This document shows, piece after piece, positions 14,705 to 21,983 of a stretch of DNA of 25,110 nucleotides. The notes under the pieces are model-generated. The model was not told the origin of the DNA, did no database searches, and worked only from the letters and a program-made list of their open reading frames with translations. The DNA is from an uncultured Dorea sp. (GTDB lineage: Bacteria > Bacillota > Clostridia > Lachnospirales > Lachnospiraceae), in NCBI GenBank assembly GCA_910589275.1, contig CAJUTH010000046.1, positions 1-25,110 on the forward strand, written 5' to 3'. A program made the position numbers and the translations under genes. Numbering within the stretch: the stretch's first letter is position 1; every line of letters begins with the position of its first letter.

Positions 14705-16036
14705 CTACAGATTTCTATTATCAATCACTCGTTTTGCTTTGCCTTCGCTTCTCTGAATCGTCTTAGGCTCAACCAGCTTCACTCTGACGGAAACGCCAAG
14801 AGCCTGCTTCAAAACAGCTCCAACTTTTTCTTTCAGTGCTTCCATCTTACGGATCTCATCGGAGAAATATTCCTCCGTAACTTCTACCATGACAGTCAGT
14901 ACATCCAGATTGTTCTCACGGTCAACGATCAGCAGATAATGCGGTGCAACCTGCCCGCCCATAGACAAAAGCGCCGCCTCAACCTGCGTCGGAAATACAT
15001 TGACGCCGCGGATTACCTTCATATCGTCGGTTCTGCCTGTGAACTTCTGGATCCTCGGCAGCGTTCTTCCGCACTCACAAGTATCCCTGTAAATACTGGT
15101 AAGGTCTTTCGTCCGATAGCGGAGAAGCGGCATTCCTTCCTTGGTAAGCGTAGTAAATACCAGTTCTCCCGTCTCGCCGTCTGCACATGTGCTCTGGTCT
15201 GCCGGATTCAGAATCTCCGGATAGAAATGATCTTCATACACGTGAAGTCCCTTATGATGGATACAGTCCATTGCAACACCCGGTCCCGTAATCTCGCACA
15301 ATCCATAAATATCGAACGTATTAATATTTAAGGTTTCCTCAATCTTTAACCGCATCTCATCGGTCCATGGCTCCGCGCCGTTGATGCTTGCCTTAATCTG
15401 AAGCCGGTCAACAATCCCTGCTTCTTTTGCCGCCTCCGCCAAATACATCGCGTAAGACGGCGTACATCCGAATGCAGTCGCCCCGAAATCCTCCATACAC
15501 ATCAACTGACGCTTTGTGTTTCCGGAGGACATAGGGATCGCCATTGCACCCAGCGCCTGCGCGCCCAAATCCAGTCCCATGCCGCCGGTGAACAATCCAT
15601 AGCCATAGCATACATGAATCCGGTCCTCAGAAGTCAGGCCAGCCATCACAAGACCTCTGGCTACGCACTCGCCCCAAGTCTTTACATCCTTCTCTGTATA
15701 AGCTGCAAGTGTAAGCTTCCCGGTAGTCCCAGAGGTACCCTGAACTCTTGCAATCTTCTCCCTCGGGACAGCCAGCAGACCAAAGGGATAATGATCCCGC
15801 AGATCCTCTTTCGTGGTAAAAGGCAATTTATGTATATCCTCAATCCCTTTGATATCTCCGGGTTCTACTCCCAGTTCCTCCATCTTTTTCCGATAGAAGG
15901 ACACGTTCTCGTACACATTCTTTACCTGTTTCACAAGCCTTTCGCTCTGAAGCGCAGACATCTCGTCTCTGCTCATGCATTCTATCTTTTTGTCTCTATA
16001 CTGTTCTTTCCAATCCTGTAACAAAACCTTCGCCAT
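14705..16036 (-). CDS. paaK: Phenylacetate-CoA ligase family protein (PaaK)
   Basis: A 443-residue adenylate-forming ligase that activates an aryl-acetic acid to its CoA thioester with ATP, or can work in reverse to conserve energy. The P-loop is GTSGTTGK near residue 89, the adenylation core contains YGLCEITGPGVAMDC, and the hinge reads FTGRTDDMKVIRGVNVFPTQVE. The C-terminal AMP-binding lid is complete, and length matches the family. GGAG lies 9 nt before the ATG. With IorAB upstream, the pair can turn aromatic amino-acid keto acids into aryl-acetyl-CoA and then the aryl-acetate. Exact substrate (phenyl-, indole- or hydroxyphenylacetate) is open. Confidence 0.93.
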   Translation of the reverse strand: MAKVLLQDWKEQYRDKKIECMSRDEMSALQSERLVKQVKNVYENVSFYRKKMEELGVEPGDIKGIEDIHKLPFTTKEDLRDHYPFGLLAVPREKIARVQGTSGTTGKLTLAAYTEKDVKTWGECVARGLVMAGLTSEDRIHVCYGYGLFTGGMGLDLGAQALGAMAIPMSSGNTKRQLMCMEDFGATAFGCTPSYAMYLAEAAKEAGIVDRLQIKASINGAEPWTDEMRLKIEETLNINTFDIYGLCEITGPGVAMDCIHHKGLHVYEDHFYPEILNPADQSTCADGETGELVFTTLTKEGMPLLRYRTKDLTSIYRDTCECGRTLPRIQKFTGRTDDMKVIRGVNVFPTQVEAALLSMGGQVAPHYLLIVDRENNLDVLTVMVEVTEEYFSDEIRKMEALKEKVGAVLKQALGVSVRVKLVEPKTIQRSEGKAKRVIDNRNL

Positions 16037-16129
16037 TTTCTTATTCTCCTTATTCTACCCTCATGGTTTTGGGGTTTTACTTTCTACATTATCCCTGAAT
16101 ACACAGGCAATGCCAACCAGTTTTTATAC

Positions 16130-16170
16130 CCTTCGCCTCTGTTGGCTTTTACGCTTAAGCGAGACGAAGG
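16130..16170 (-). repeat. Hairpin in the iorB-paaK intergenic leader
   Basis: Arms 16130-16139 and 16161-16170 (CCTTCGCCTC and GAGACGAAGG on the plus strand) pair with a single wobble around a 21-nt loop. The stop codon of the short leader reading frame falls in that loop. No T-run follows, so termination is not predicted directly. Together with the stem at 16242-16255 it suggests a folded leader for paaK. Confidence 0.45.
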
Positions 16171-16208
16171 TTCCCAAACATGAAGGTATCCCTCTTATAT
16201 TTTTTCAA
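16155..16208 (-). CDS. Possible 17-codon leader peptide
   Basis: A very short frame starting TTG (16208) and ending TAA (16155), encoding MKKYKRDTFMFGNLRLA. Support is the nearly perfect SD AAGGAGGTG, placed 9 nt before the TTG, stronger than those of most genes here. It lies in the 230-nt gap between iorB and paaK. The SD is next to CAGATGA, which can pair with TCATCTG about 27 nt upstream, competing with a 5-bp stem (CTGCC/GGCAG, 16242-16255). A role as leader peptide or small protein is a guess; it may be a remnant. Confidence 0.3.
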   Translation of the reverse strand: MKKYKRDTFMFGNLRLA

Positions 16209-16266
16209 AATAAATGACACCTCCTTCATCTGTATATCTAACTGCCTTCCGGCAGATGACAGCAAA

Positions 16267-16836
16267 TCAGAGCCCGTATCCAACATCAAACGCCTGCCTG
16301 TTAATCTCCACAGTCTTCGGCGGCACGGTATCCTCAATCACCTGATACCACTGTTCTTTTGTAAAATCCATATGCTGTGCGGCTATACCAAGGACAATCA
16401 GGTTGAATACCTTAGGATTGCCAAGCCTTTTGGACTCTTCCGTTGCATTTACGGTATAGACCTTATGGTCTTTTTTCAAATCTTCTATAATATGATCCGG
16501 GTACTTAGCCGCCCCGATCACCACCGGCATCGGATCAATCCTCCAGTCATTTACGATCAGCGCGCCGTCCTTTTTAAGAAAATGAGCATAACGCAGCGCC
16601 TCCAGTCTCTCAAAGGCTATGATCACATCCGCCTGCCCTTCTTCCACGATGGGTTCCGCCACCGTTTCCCCATAACGGACAAACGTGACAACGCTTCCGC
16701 CTCTCTGGGCCATACCGTGAACCTCCGACAGCTTCACATCATAGCCGCCGGAAATTGCAAGTCCGCCGAGAATCCGGCTGGTAAGGAGCGTTCCCTGTCC
16801 TCCTACGCCAACAATCATAATATTCTTCACTGCCAT
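16267..16836 (-). CDS. iorB: Indolepyruvate:ferredoxin oxidoreductase beta subunit
   Basis: A 189-residue protein of the pyruvate:ferredoxin oxidoreductase gamma-domain family, full length for IorB. The start NIMIVGVGGQGTLLTSRIL is diagnostic, followed by EVHGMAQRGGSVVTFVRYG. It pairs with IorA to decarboxylate aryl-pyruvates (from Trp, Phe, Tyr transamination) to aryl-acetyl-CoA with reduction of ferredoxin. Its ATG overlaps the iorA stop by one base (TAATG), indicating coupled translation. Confidence 0.95.
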   Translation of the reverse strand: MAVKNIMIVGVGGQGTLLTSRILGGLAISGGYDVKLSEVHGMAQRGGSVVTFVRYGETVAEPIVEEGQADVIIAFERLEALRYAHFLKKDGALIVNDWRIDPMPVVIGAAKYPDHIIEDLKKDHKVYTVNATEESKRLGNPKVFNLIVLGIAAQHMDFTKEQWYQVIEDTVPPKTVEINRQAFDVGYGL

Positions 16837-18590
16837 TACCTGTCACCGTCCTTTACTAATTCAATCGCCCCGAACCTGCACAGCTTTTCACAGAGCCCGC
16901 ATCCGGTACACATGGTATCGTCAATACGGATGGTTCCGTCCTCATTCTTCGTCATGGCCGGACAGCCGGGCTTCATACACATGCCGCATTTCCTGCATCG
17001 ATCCTCATGCACTGTATATAACGGCTTCTTCTCCTTGCTTAACAGTACGCAGGGAGATTTGGTAATGATCACGGATACCTGATCTTTTGCCAGTTCCTCC
17101 TGAACCGTTTTTTCCAGTTCCTCTATATCAAACGCATTTACCACTCTTACGCTGGGCACGCCCACCGCGCGGCAAAGCTTCGGAATATCAACCGCATGCG
17201 TGGGATCTCCCATCAGCGTCTTTCCGGTAGCCGCATGATCCTGATGCCCGGTCATGCCCGTGGTAGAATTATCCAGAATCATAACTGTCCCGGATGCCTG
17301 ATTATATACCATATTCATCAGAGAATTGATGCCTGTATGTAAAAATGTAGAATCGCCGATCGCTGCGACCCAGTTTTTCACATAGTCCTTCCCCTTCGCT
17401 TTCTCCATGCCGTGAAGGGTAGAAATACTCGATCCCATGCACATCGTCGTATCCACTGCGCTTAAAGGCGGAACTGCCCCCAGCGTATAGCAGCCGATAT
17501 CCCCGGCCACATGAAGCTTCAGCTTACTCAGCACATGGTAAACACTTCTGTGAGGACATCCGGGGCAGAGAATCGGCGGTCTGCCAACAACCTCTGCCGG
17601 CGTCTGAATCTTAAGCGCCTCGCCCAGAATAGCCTGACGGATCATATTGGCGCTGTACTCGCCCTGAACGGTAAAAATCTCCTTCCCCACGCAGGAAATG
17701 CCCCATGCCTTCACCTGCTCCTCAATCACCGGATCCAGCTCTTCCACAATGTAGAGCGTCTCTACCTTCGCGGCAAATTCCTCAATCAGCTTCCTAGGCA
17801 GCGGATTGACCATGCCAAGCTTACAGACAGACGCTTCCGGCAGAGCCTCTTTTACATACTGGTAAGGAATACCGCTGGTGATCACACCAATCTTTGTATC
17901 CTTCATCTCTACCCGGTTAATCGGATGGGTATCCGCTGCCCCCGCGAGCTCCTGGTTACGCTTCTCAATCTCCACATGCCGAAGCTTTGCATTCCCCGGC
18001 ATCATGACTGTCCGGCGGATATCCTTTACATAGGGTTTATCCTCCGGCGTCCGGCGTTCTCCAAGCTCCACGATTCCTTGCGAATGGGCCAGCCTTGTAG
18101 TAGTCCGGAAAACAAACGGCCGGTCAAACTGTTCGCTCAGCTCAAACGCCATTTTCAGGTATTCCTTCGCCTCATTGCTGTCCGAAGGCTCCACCACCGG
18201 AAGCTTTGCCGCTCTGGCTACCATTCTGGTATCCTGCTCATTCTGAGAACTGTAAAGTCCCGGATCATCTGCAACCACAATTACCAGTCCGCCGTTAACT
18301 CCCATATAGGAAACACTATAAGCCGGGTCAGCCGCCACGTTAAAGCCCACATGCTTCATACAGGACATGGCTCTTGTCCCCGCCAGGGACGCGCCCACCG
18401 CCACTTCTGTGGCAACCTTCTCGTTAGGGGACCACTCGCAGTAGACCTCGTCTTTGTACTGCACTAAATATTCGCTAATCTCGGTACTCGGCGTGCCAGG
18501 GTATGCCGCAGACACCTTCACGCCTGCTTCATATGCGCCTCTGGCGATCGCTTCATTACCGAGCATAATCACTTTCTTTGGTTCTGACAT
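16836..18590 (-). CDS. iorA: Indolepyruvate:ferredoxin oxidoreductase alpha subunit
   Basis: A 584-residue thiamine-diphosphate enzyme. The N-terminal pyrimidine-type domain starts KKVIMLGNEAIARGAYEAGV and contains SAAYPGTPSTEI. The ThDP/magnesium region contains GDIGCYTLG and later GDSTFLHTGI. The C-terminus is a two-cluster ferredoxin domain with Cys532, 535, 538, 543 and Cys561, 564, 567, 571. An open frame extends 147 nt upstream, but that stretch is GC-rich and unlike IorA. The ATG at 18590 has AAAGGA about 8 nt upstream and places the conserved start correctly. With IorB it forms an oxygen-sensitive cytosolic complex of aromatic amino-acid fermentation. Confidence 0.95.
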   Translation of the reverse strand: MSEPKKVIMLGNEAIARGAYEAGVKVSAAYPGTPSTEISEYLVQYKDEVYCEWSPNEKVATEVAVGASLAGTRAMSCMKHVGFNVAADPAYSVSYMGVNGGLVIVVADDPGLYSSQNEQDTRMVARAAKLPVVEPSDSNEAKEYLKMAFELSEQFDRPFVFRTTTRLAHSQGIVELGERRTPEDKPYVKDIRRTVMMPGNAKLRHVEIEKRNQELAGAADTHPINRVEMKDTKIGVITSGIPYQYVKEALPEASVCKLGMVNPLPRKLIEEFAAKVETLYIVEELDPVIEEQVKAWGISCVGKEIFTVQGEYSANMIRQAILGEALKIQTPAEVVGRPPILCPGCPHRSVYHVLSKLKLHVAGDIGCYTLGAVPPLSAVDTTMCMGSSISTLHGMEKAKGKDYVKNWVAAIGDSTFLHTGINSLMNMVYNQASGTVMILDNSTTGMTGHQDHAATGKTLMGDPTHAVDIPKLCRAVGVPSVRVVNAFDIEELEKTVQEELAKDQVSVIITKSPCVLLSKEKKPLYTVHEDRCRKCGMCMKPGCPAMTKNEDGTIRIDDTMCTGCGLCEKLCRFGAIELVKDGDR

Positions 18591-18749
18591 CTTCTTCATC
18601 CTTTCTACCTGTGATTTTCGTTTTAAGCAGATGCCGCCCTGCAAGGACATGCCTTGCGGTGCGCCCTTTAGGACAGCCTGCCGGTACTGGCGCGCTCCGC
18701 TTTGCACGCCGGATATCCCATACGTTCTTTTCATCACAAAATAATCACG
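18591..18749 (-). promoter_or_regulatory. Structured GC-rich 5' leader of iorA
   Basis: Between the predicted transcription start (about 18749) and the iorA ATG lies roughly 158 nt. It contains two clear hairpins: GGCGTGC/GCGCGCC inside a CCGG clamp (18681-18712) and GCAAGG/CCTTGC (18641-18657). It is much richer in GC than the promoter beside it. I match it to no riboswitch class and see no T-box signature. The frame is open across it, so an N-terminal extension of IorA is the alternative reading. Confidence 0.45.
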
Positions 18750-18755
18750 TAACTA

Positions 18756-18800
18756 AGTATAACACAACACTTTCGCAAATTAAAGCATTAAGTTGCGAAA
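18756..18800 (-). promoter_or_regulatory. iorA promoter with flanking 8-bp operator dyad
   Basis: On the minus strand a good -10 (TATACT, 18761-18756) has a weak -35 (TTTAAT, 18784-18779) at 17 bp. Two 8-bp inverted arms, TTTCGCAA (18771-18778) and TTGCGAAA (18793-18800), flank that -35 with a 14-bp spacer. The 22-bp centre spacing is about two helical turns, suitable for a dimeric regulator. The regulator is not identified. Confidence 0.5.
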
Positions 18801-18812
18801 AATTAAATTTTT

Positions 18813-18990
18813 TGTAACAGTTCAGCCATCGCCAAAATTATGGGCGAATCATGCTTGCATGAATGAGCGCTTAATGCAGGCGATGAGCTAAACGCCCCTT
18901 AAGCCTCAGACAGAAGCTGCGTTAGCAGCGGATAGCCTGCGCAGCAGGCGGTCTGTGGATTATTTAAGGGGCGACGGCTGAACTGTTACA
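18813..18990. mobile_element. 178-bp structured element with 21-bp terminal inverted repeats (MITE-like or ncRNA)
   Basis: The ends, 18813-18833 and 18970-18990, are inverted repeats matching at 20 of 21 positions (TGTAACAGTTCAGCC at the outer end). Inside, CGCCCCTTAA (18893-18902) pairs with TTAAGGGGCG (18964-18973). CAGAC/GTCTG (18907-18911, 18951-18955) then encloses two hairpins, GCTGC-gtta-GCAGC (18916-18929) and GCCTGC-gca-GCAGGC (18935-18949). A left module has ATCGCC/GGCGAT and TCATGC-tt-GCATGA. Both flanks are ATTTTT (18807-18812 and 18991-18996), a possible 6-bp target duplication. It contains no convincing coding frame. It could be a non-autonomous transposon-like repeat or a structured RNA; the family is not recognised. 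Confidence 0.55.
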
Positions 18991-19242
18991 ATTTTTTCTT
19001 CCATATAAATACAGGCATCGGCGGATGATTTCCCCTGTTATAATATTCGTTTACAATAACGGTATACTCCTTCGGCGGCAGCTCCTGTATATCAAAGTAA
19101 CCTGCCCATTTTCCCCCGCAAGCCCGCACAAAAACAGCGTATCATGCCCATTTCCCATGGTAGCATCAATATAGCGCCCGCCTTTCTTCACCTGCGAGCG
19201 CATAACCTCATGGCACCAATGGGTAATCTGCGAACAATCCAT
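18986..19242 (-). pseudogene. Decayed class I SAM rRNA methylase (YtqB-like)
   Basis: The first about 48 codons match the YtqB/rRNA methylase family, with SAM motif I as IDATMGNGHDTLFL and then GENGQV. The frame then breaks. The +1 frame continues with FDIQ, the next conserved motif, and immediately joins a C-terminal-looking segment KEYTVIVNEYYNRGNHPP ending at TAA (18986-18988). Family members are near 190 residues, so about 100 codons are missing plus a frameshift. The intact frame alone would give 63 residues ending in nonsense. It starts directly after the FtsW-like stop and is the last gene of that operon. The final TAA lies inside the terminal repeat of the adjacent structured element. 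Confidence 0.75.
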
Positions 19243-20628
19243 CTAGCATCCCCTCCCTTTCTCCTGCCTGGCAAATACCGGCAGCGCTTTCCTTACTTCC
19301 TGCTCCGGCAACACGTCTTCATACCGGTAAATGCTCAGCAATATCCCCAGAAGGATATAAGTAACCATGGCCCCGCTTCCTCCATATCCAAGAAACGGAC
19401 AGTAAGACGCCCCCGACATGAGCATTCCCAAATTCCCCATTATATATAGAAGAAGCTGCACAAGAAATACCGTGCTGCAGCTGGTTCCCATGATCATTCC
19501 AAGCTGGTTCTTCTGCCGGAAAGACATTTTAAAAAAATGCAGAAATAAAAGAGCGATCCCTGCCGCCAGAATAACCGCCGCCAATATTCCGTAAAATGCG
19601 CAGATCAAACTCAGCGCATACTCCCCTGGCTGCATAATCCCTTCTGCATCTCCTATGAATCCTTCCTTCGTACCAAGCAGCCTGCTTCCGGCAAGAAGTT
19701 TCCGCATCATAATCGACGTGGTGGTAACGCCTCCTTTCAAGAGAAACGCATCTTCAAATACTTCCAGACGCGCCGCTTGATAGGGCGCTCCAAAGAATCT
19801 GATGTAATTAATCTCGACATAAACCAATAACCCGGCTCCCATCCACAACCCTGCTATCGCCGGTTTTTTCGGGATCCGAAACCATCCTTTACCGATTGCC
19901 GCAGTCAACATGATCAAATACGTACTTCCCACAATGACAATGATCATCATCGCGCTCTCTAAACGGAGAAGCCAAAGGGAGGGAATCATCCAAAGCACCC
20001 CTGCGAAGAGCCCCTGATATCCCGATCCCCGGTACTGGTACAGTACTGCCCCATACAGCGGCAGGAACAAGAAACATACCATTCGTACCGAAACACTATA
20101 TCCGGCAAACTGAAAATAATCCACGCCATTCACAGGCATGGAGCAAAACTTTGCAAGAAACCAGATTCCCACACAGCCTGCTATCATCAGCAGCCCGGCA
20201 TGCTTCCCAATTCTAGTATAGTCCAGATAACAGACCCCGATCATCAAACCCCAGCCCGCGATATGTATCAGCAGATTTCTAGAAGCCCCTCCCGGAAGCC
20301 ACGCTGAATAAGTATTCAGCGCATCCGGCATACTGTTCGTCAAGACATATTGCAGGATAAAGGTTACCAGACCAAGCAGGATAATTACCGCGATACTTTT
20401 CCATGCCATCTTCGGCCGGTGGATCTCATCCAGCCTATTTCCTGTCTCCACCGGATCGCCCATTTCACAGACAGCCGCTTCTTCCGCTTCAAAAAGATCC
20501 ATTCCCTGCAACCGGCAATACTCTGCCTGATCTTCAATATGCGCCGCTAATTCTCTCCTCACTCCCTCTCTGGCTCTTCTGCACCGGATCTGCCCTTCCA
20601 CAATGTTCAAATACTCTTCTTTCTTCAT
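19243..20628 (-). CDS. FtsW/RodA/SpoVE-like membrane protein with N-terminal HAAS (permease-prefix) domain
   Basis: A 461-residue protein. Residues 1-75 form a soluble helical domain (KKEEYLNIVEGQIRCRR, then ELAAHIEDQAEY and EAEEAAVCEMGDPVETG), the HAAS pattern typically paired with PadR regulators. About nine or ten membrane helices follow. The C-terminal signature LGYGGSGAMVTYILLGILLSIYR is that of FtsW/RodA/SpoVE shape-elongation-division-sporulation glycosyltransferases. Whether the catalytic Asp of RodA-type polymerases is kept cannot be settled by eye. The ATG at 20628 overlaps the PadR stop by 4 nt, with GGAGGTG upstream. It may be a specialised peptidoglycan polymerase or a sensory derivative. 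Confidence 0.85.
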   Translation of the reverse strand: MKKEEYLNIVEGQIRCRRAREGVRRELAAHIEDQAEYCRLQGMDLFEAEEAAVCEMGDPVETGNRLDEIHRPKMAWKSIAVIILLGLVTFILQYVLTNSMPDALNTYSAWLPGGASRNLLIHIAGWGLMIGVCYLDYTRIGKHAGLLMIAGCVGIWFLAKFCSMPVNGVDYFQFAGYSVSVRMVCFLFLPLYGAVLYQYRGSGYQGLFAGVLWMIPSLWLLRLESAMMIIVIVGSTYLIMLTAAIGKGWFRIPKKPAIAGLWMGAGLLVYVEINYIRFFGAPYQAARLEVFEDAFLLKGGVTTTSIMMRKLLAGSRLLGTKEGFIGDAEGIMQPGEYALSLICAFYGILAAVILAAGIALLFLHFFKMSFRQKNQLGMIMGTSCSTVFLVQLLLYIMGNLGMLMSGASYCPFLGYGGSGAMVTYILLGILLSIYRYEDVLPEQEVRKALPVFARQEKGRGC

Positions 20629-20963
20629 ACCGGAACACCTCCTATATTCAATACATTCAAAATAGCTTCTGAATAAGCCATCCATTCTTCCTTCTTCTCA
20701 GCAAGCAGCCTGTCCCCTTCTTTCGTAAGACTGTAATACTTTCTGATTTTCCCTCCCGCTTCCCTCTCATACACCCTAAGCGCCTGTTTATTCTCCAAAC
20801 TGTGGAGCAGCGGATACAGAGTCCCGGCCTTCAGTTCAAATACATTCTTCGACCGCTGCCGCAGCGTCTCGATCATCTCGTACCCATACATATCTTTCTC
20901 CGACAACAAACGCAAAAGAAGCATTGTTGTACTTCCCGATACCAGACTTTTGTCAACTGCCAT
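20625..20963 (-). CDS. PadR-family transcriptional regulator
   Basis: A 112-residue winged-helix regulator of the short PadR subfamily: SGSTTMLLLRLLSEKDMYGYEMIETLRQRS, then LKAGTLYPLLHSLENKQAL and RKYYSLTKEGDRLL. The ATG at 20963 is chosen because GGAGG lies 8 nt upstream; an in-frame TTG further up overlaps that SD. It is the first gene of the operon with the HAAS-FtsW-like protein. Two dyad repeats in its promoter suggest autoregulation, the usual mode for PadR proteins. Effector unknown. Confidence 0.95.
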   Translation of the reverse strand: MAVDKSLVSGSTTMLLLRLLSEKDMYGYEMIETLRQRSKNVFELKAGTLYPLLHSLENKQALRVYEREAGGKIRKYYSLTKEGDRLLAEKKEEWMAYSEAILNVLNIGGVPV

Positions 20964-20981
20964 AATTCCAACCTCCAATCT

Positions 20982-21039
20982 TATATCGATAATCTATATA
21001 TATTTTCCTTAGTATATATCGGCAACCTATATATGTCAA
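20982..21039 (-). promoter_or_regulatory. padR promoter with two copies of a dyad operator
   Basis: On the minus strand TTGACA (21039-21034) and TATACT (21016-21011) are spaced by 17 bp, a near-consensus promoter. Two related 21-bp sites, 20982-21002 and 21015-21035 (TATATCGRYAAYCTATATAT form), are 33 bp apart. One covers the -35/-10 spacer and the other the early transcribed region. This layout is typical of PadR autorepression. Confidence 0.75.
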
Positions 21040-21062
21040 GGTTTTTTGTTTCCTCAAGCCTA

Positions 21063-21091
21063 TTGATTTCCACTTCAAATTAGCGTATGAT
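21063..21091 (+). promoter_or_regulatory. Sigma-A type promoter of the DnaJ-domain gene
   Basis: TTGATT (21063-21068) and TATGAT (21086-21091) are spaced by 17 bp. The leader to the ATG at 21204 is about 105 nt. Confidence 0.7.
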
Positions 21092-21122
21092 GTTACAATA
21101 AGTGGGGAAATGGCTGCCGTCC

Positions 21123-21162
21123 GCATATTTCTGTCCTAAATATACAGAACAAAAGAATATGC
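21123..21162 (+). repeat. Nested hairpin in the leader of the DnaJ-domain gene
   Basis: GCATATT (21123-21129) pairs with AATATGC (21156-21162), and inside it TTCTGT (21129-21134) pairs with ACAGAA (21144-21149). It lies in the predicted 5' untranslated region, about 40 nt before the start codon, and may modulate expression. No riboswitch class is recognised. Confidence 0.4.
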
Positions 21163-21203
21163 AGGCTGTAACCATGAAACGTATTATTTAAGGGGAGTTT
21201 TTT

Positions 21204-21911
21204 ATGAAAGAATGTACATATTATGATCTGCTTGGCGTTCCCATGGACGCCACAGAGGAAGAAATCGTCAGCGCCAAGAATTTTCTTGTCAAAAAAATGC
21301 ATCCCGATGCCAATATAGACAGCGGTTACGACACTACTACCTATATCCAAAACATCCTTGATGCATATAAGATCTTGAGCAGCCCGGAACAACGCCGGAT
21401 CTACGATCGACGGATCCGCAACCCAATCCGCAGGGAAACTGCCGCTGAACGGTCAGGAGGTTCAGAATATCGGGGACCGCTGTCGCCGAACTTTGCTCCA
21501 TTCTGGGAAGCCGCCAACAAACTGAACGAGCTGGTGGCCTCCGGACTCCAGATGCTAAACGACAAATCCGCCCGCAAAGGCTCAGTCATCCGCAAGCTTT
21601 CCGGCCGGAAAAAGCCAGAGGAAGAACATGCCGAACAACTGGCGGGGCTTGCCAAGGAAGCCGAAATCCATGTAAAGGTCTTAGAATCCAGCGGCATCCC
21701 TAAAAAATACTGGTGCTCCCACGCTATGAACTGGATGCTGTTCCAGTGGAGCCAGAATCGGGAGTTTGCCTACGCCATGCTCTGCGTCATGTACGACAGC
21801 TATCTGGATGACAGAAAAACTGCCGCTGAAAAGAAACAGATCCAGAGCGAGACCGCTCTGTTCCTAAGCACCTTGGACAAGATCATATCCTGCCAGACCG
21901 AAGCCGGTTAA
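21204..21911 (+). CDS. J-domain (DnaJ-like) protein
   Basis: A 235-residue cytosolic protein with an N-terminal J domain (about 4-70): YYDLLGVPMDATEEEI, the Hsp70-activating HPD at 33-35, and ILDAYKILSSPEQRRIYD. It has no Gly/Phe region, zinc-finger or DnaJ C-terminal domain, so it is a type III co-chaperone. The remaining about 160 residues are charged and helical, with a Trp-rich stretch (YWCSHAMNWMLFQWSQ) I do not recognise; this probably recruits a specific client. GGGGAG precedes the ATG by 6 nt. It is monocistronic between its own promoter and terminator. Confidence 0.88.
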   Translation: MKECTYYDLLGVPMDATEEEIVSAKNFLVKKMHPDANIDSGYDTTTYIQNILDAYKILSSPEQRRIYDRRIRNPIRRETAAERSGGSEYRGPLSPNFAPFWEAANKLNELVASGLQMLNDKSARKGSVIRKLSGRKKPEEEHAEQLAGLAKEAEIHVKVLESSGIPKKYWCSHAMNWMLFQWSQNREFAYAMLCVMYDSYLDDRKTAAEKKQIQSETALFLSTLDKIISCQTEAG

Positions 21912-21983
21912 ATACAAGGCCCTTCCGCAGGGACAGCTTCAGACCGGCCATCTATCAGTCCACGCCTATCACGGCGCCGTCAG

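Noticed and set aside
14588..15331. 247-codon plus-strand open frame over the ACT and paaK genes
   Set aside because: Shadow of the conserved minus-strand genes; no recognisable domain.
16180..17082. 300-codon plus-strand open frame over iorB and the leader
   Set aside because: Antisense to iorB and the end of iorA; no family features and no own SD or promoter.
17511..18467. 318-codon open frame on the plus strand inside iorA
   Set aside because: Antisense to a well-conserved enzyme gene; composition rich in Arg, His and Leu with no motif. A by-product of codon bias.
18591..18737. 49-residue N-terminal extension of IorA
   Set aside because: The extension does not look like the family; an SD is placed correctly for the ATG at 18590, and the stretch is better explained as a leader.
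18591..18749. T-box or known riboswitch in the iorA leader
   Set aside because: No T-box consensus (AGGGTGGNACCGCG) or other known aptamer core is visible; only generic GC hairpins.
18807..18997. Structured element as a plain transcription terminator
   Set aside because: Both flanks are T-rich on the same strand rather than A on one side and T on the other, and the 178-bp multi-hairpin length is far beyond a normal terminator.
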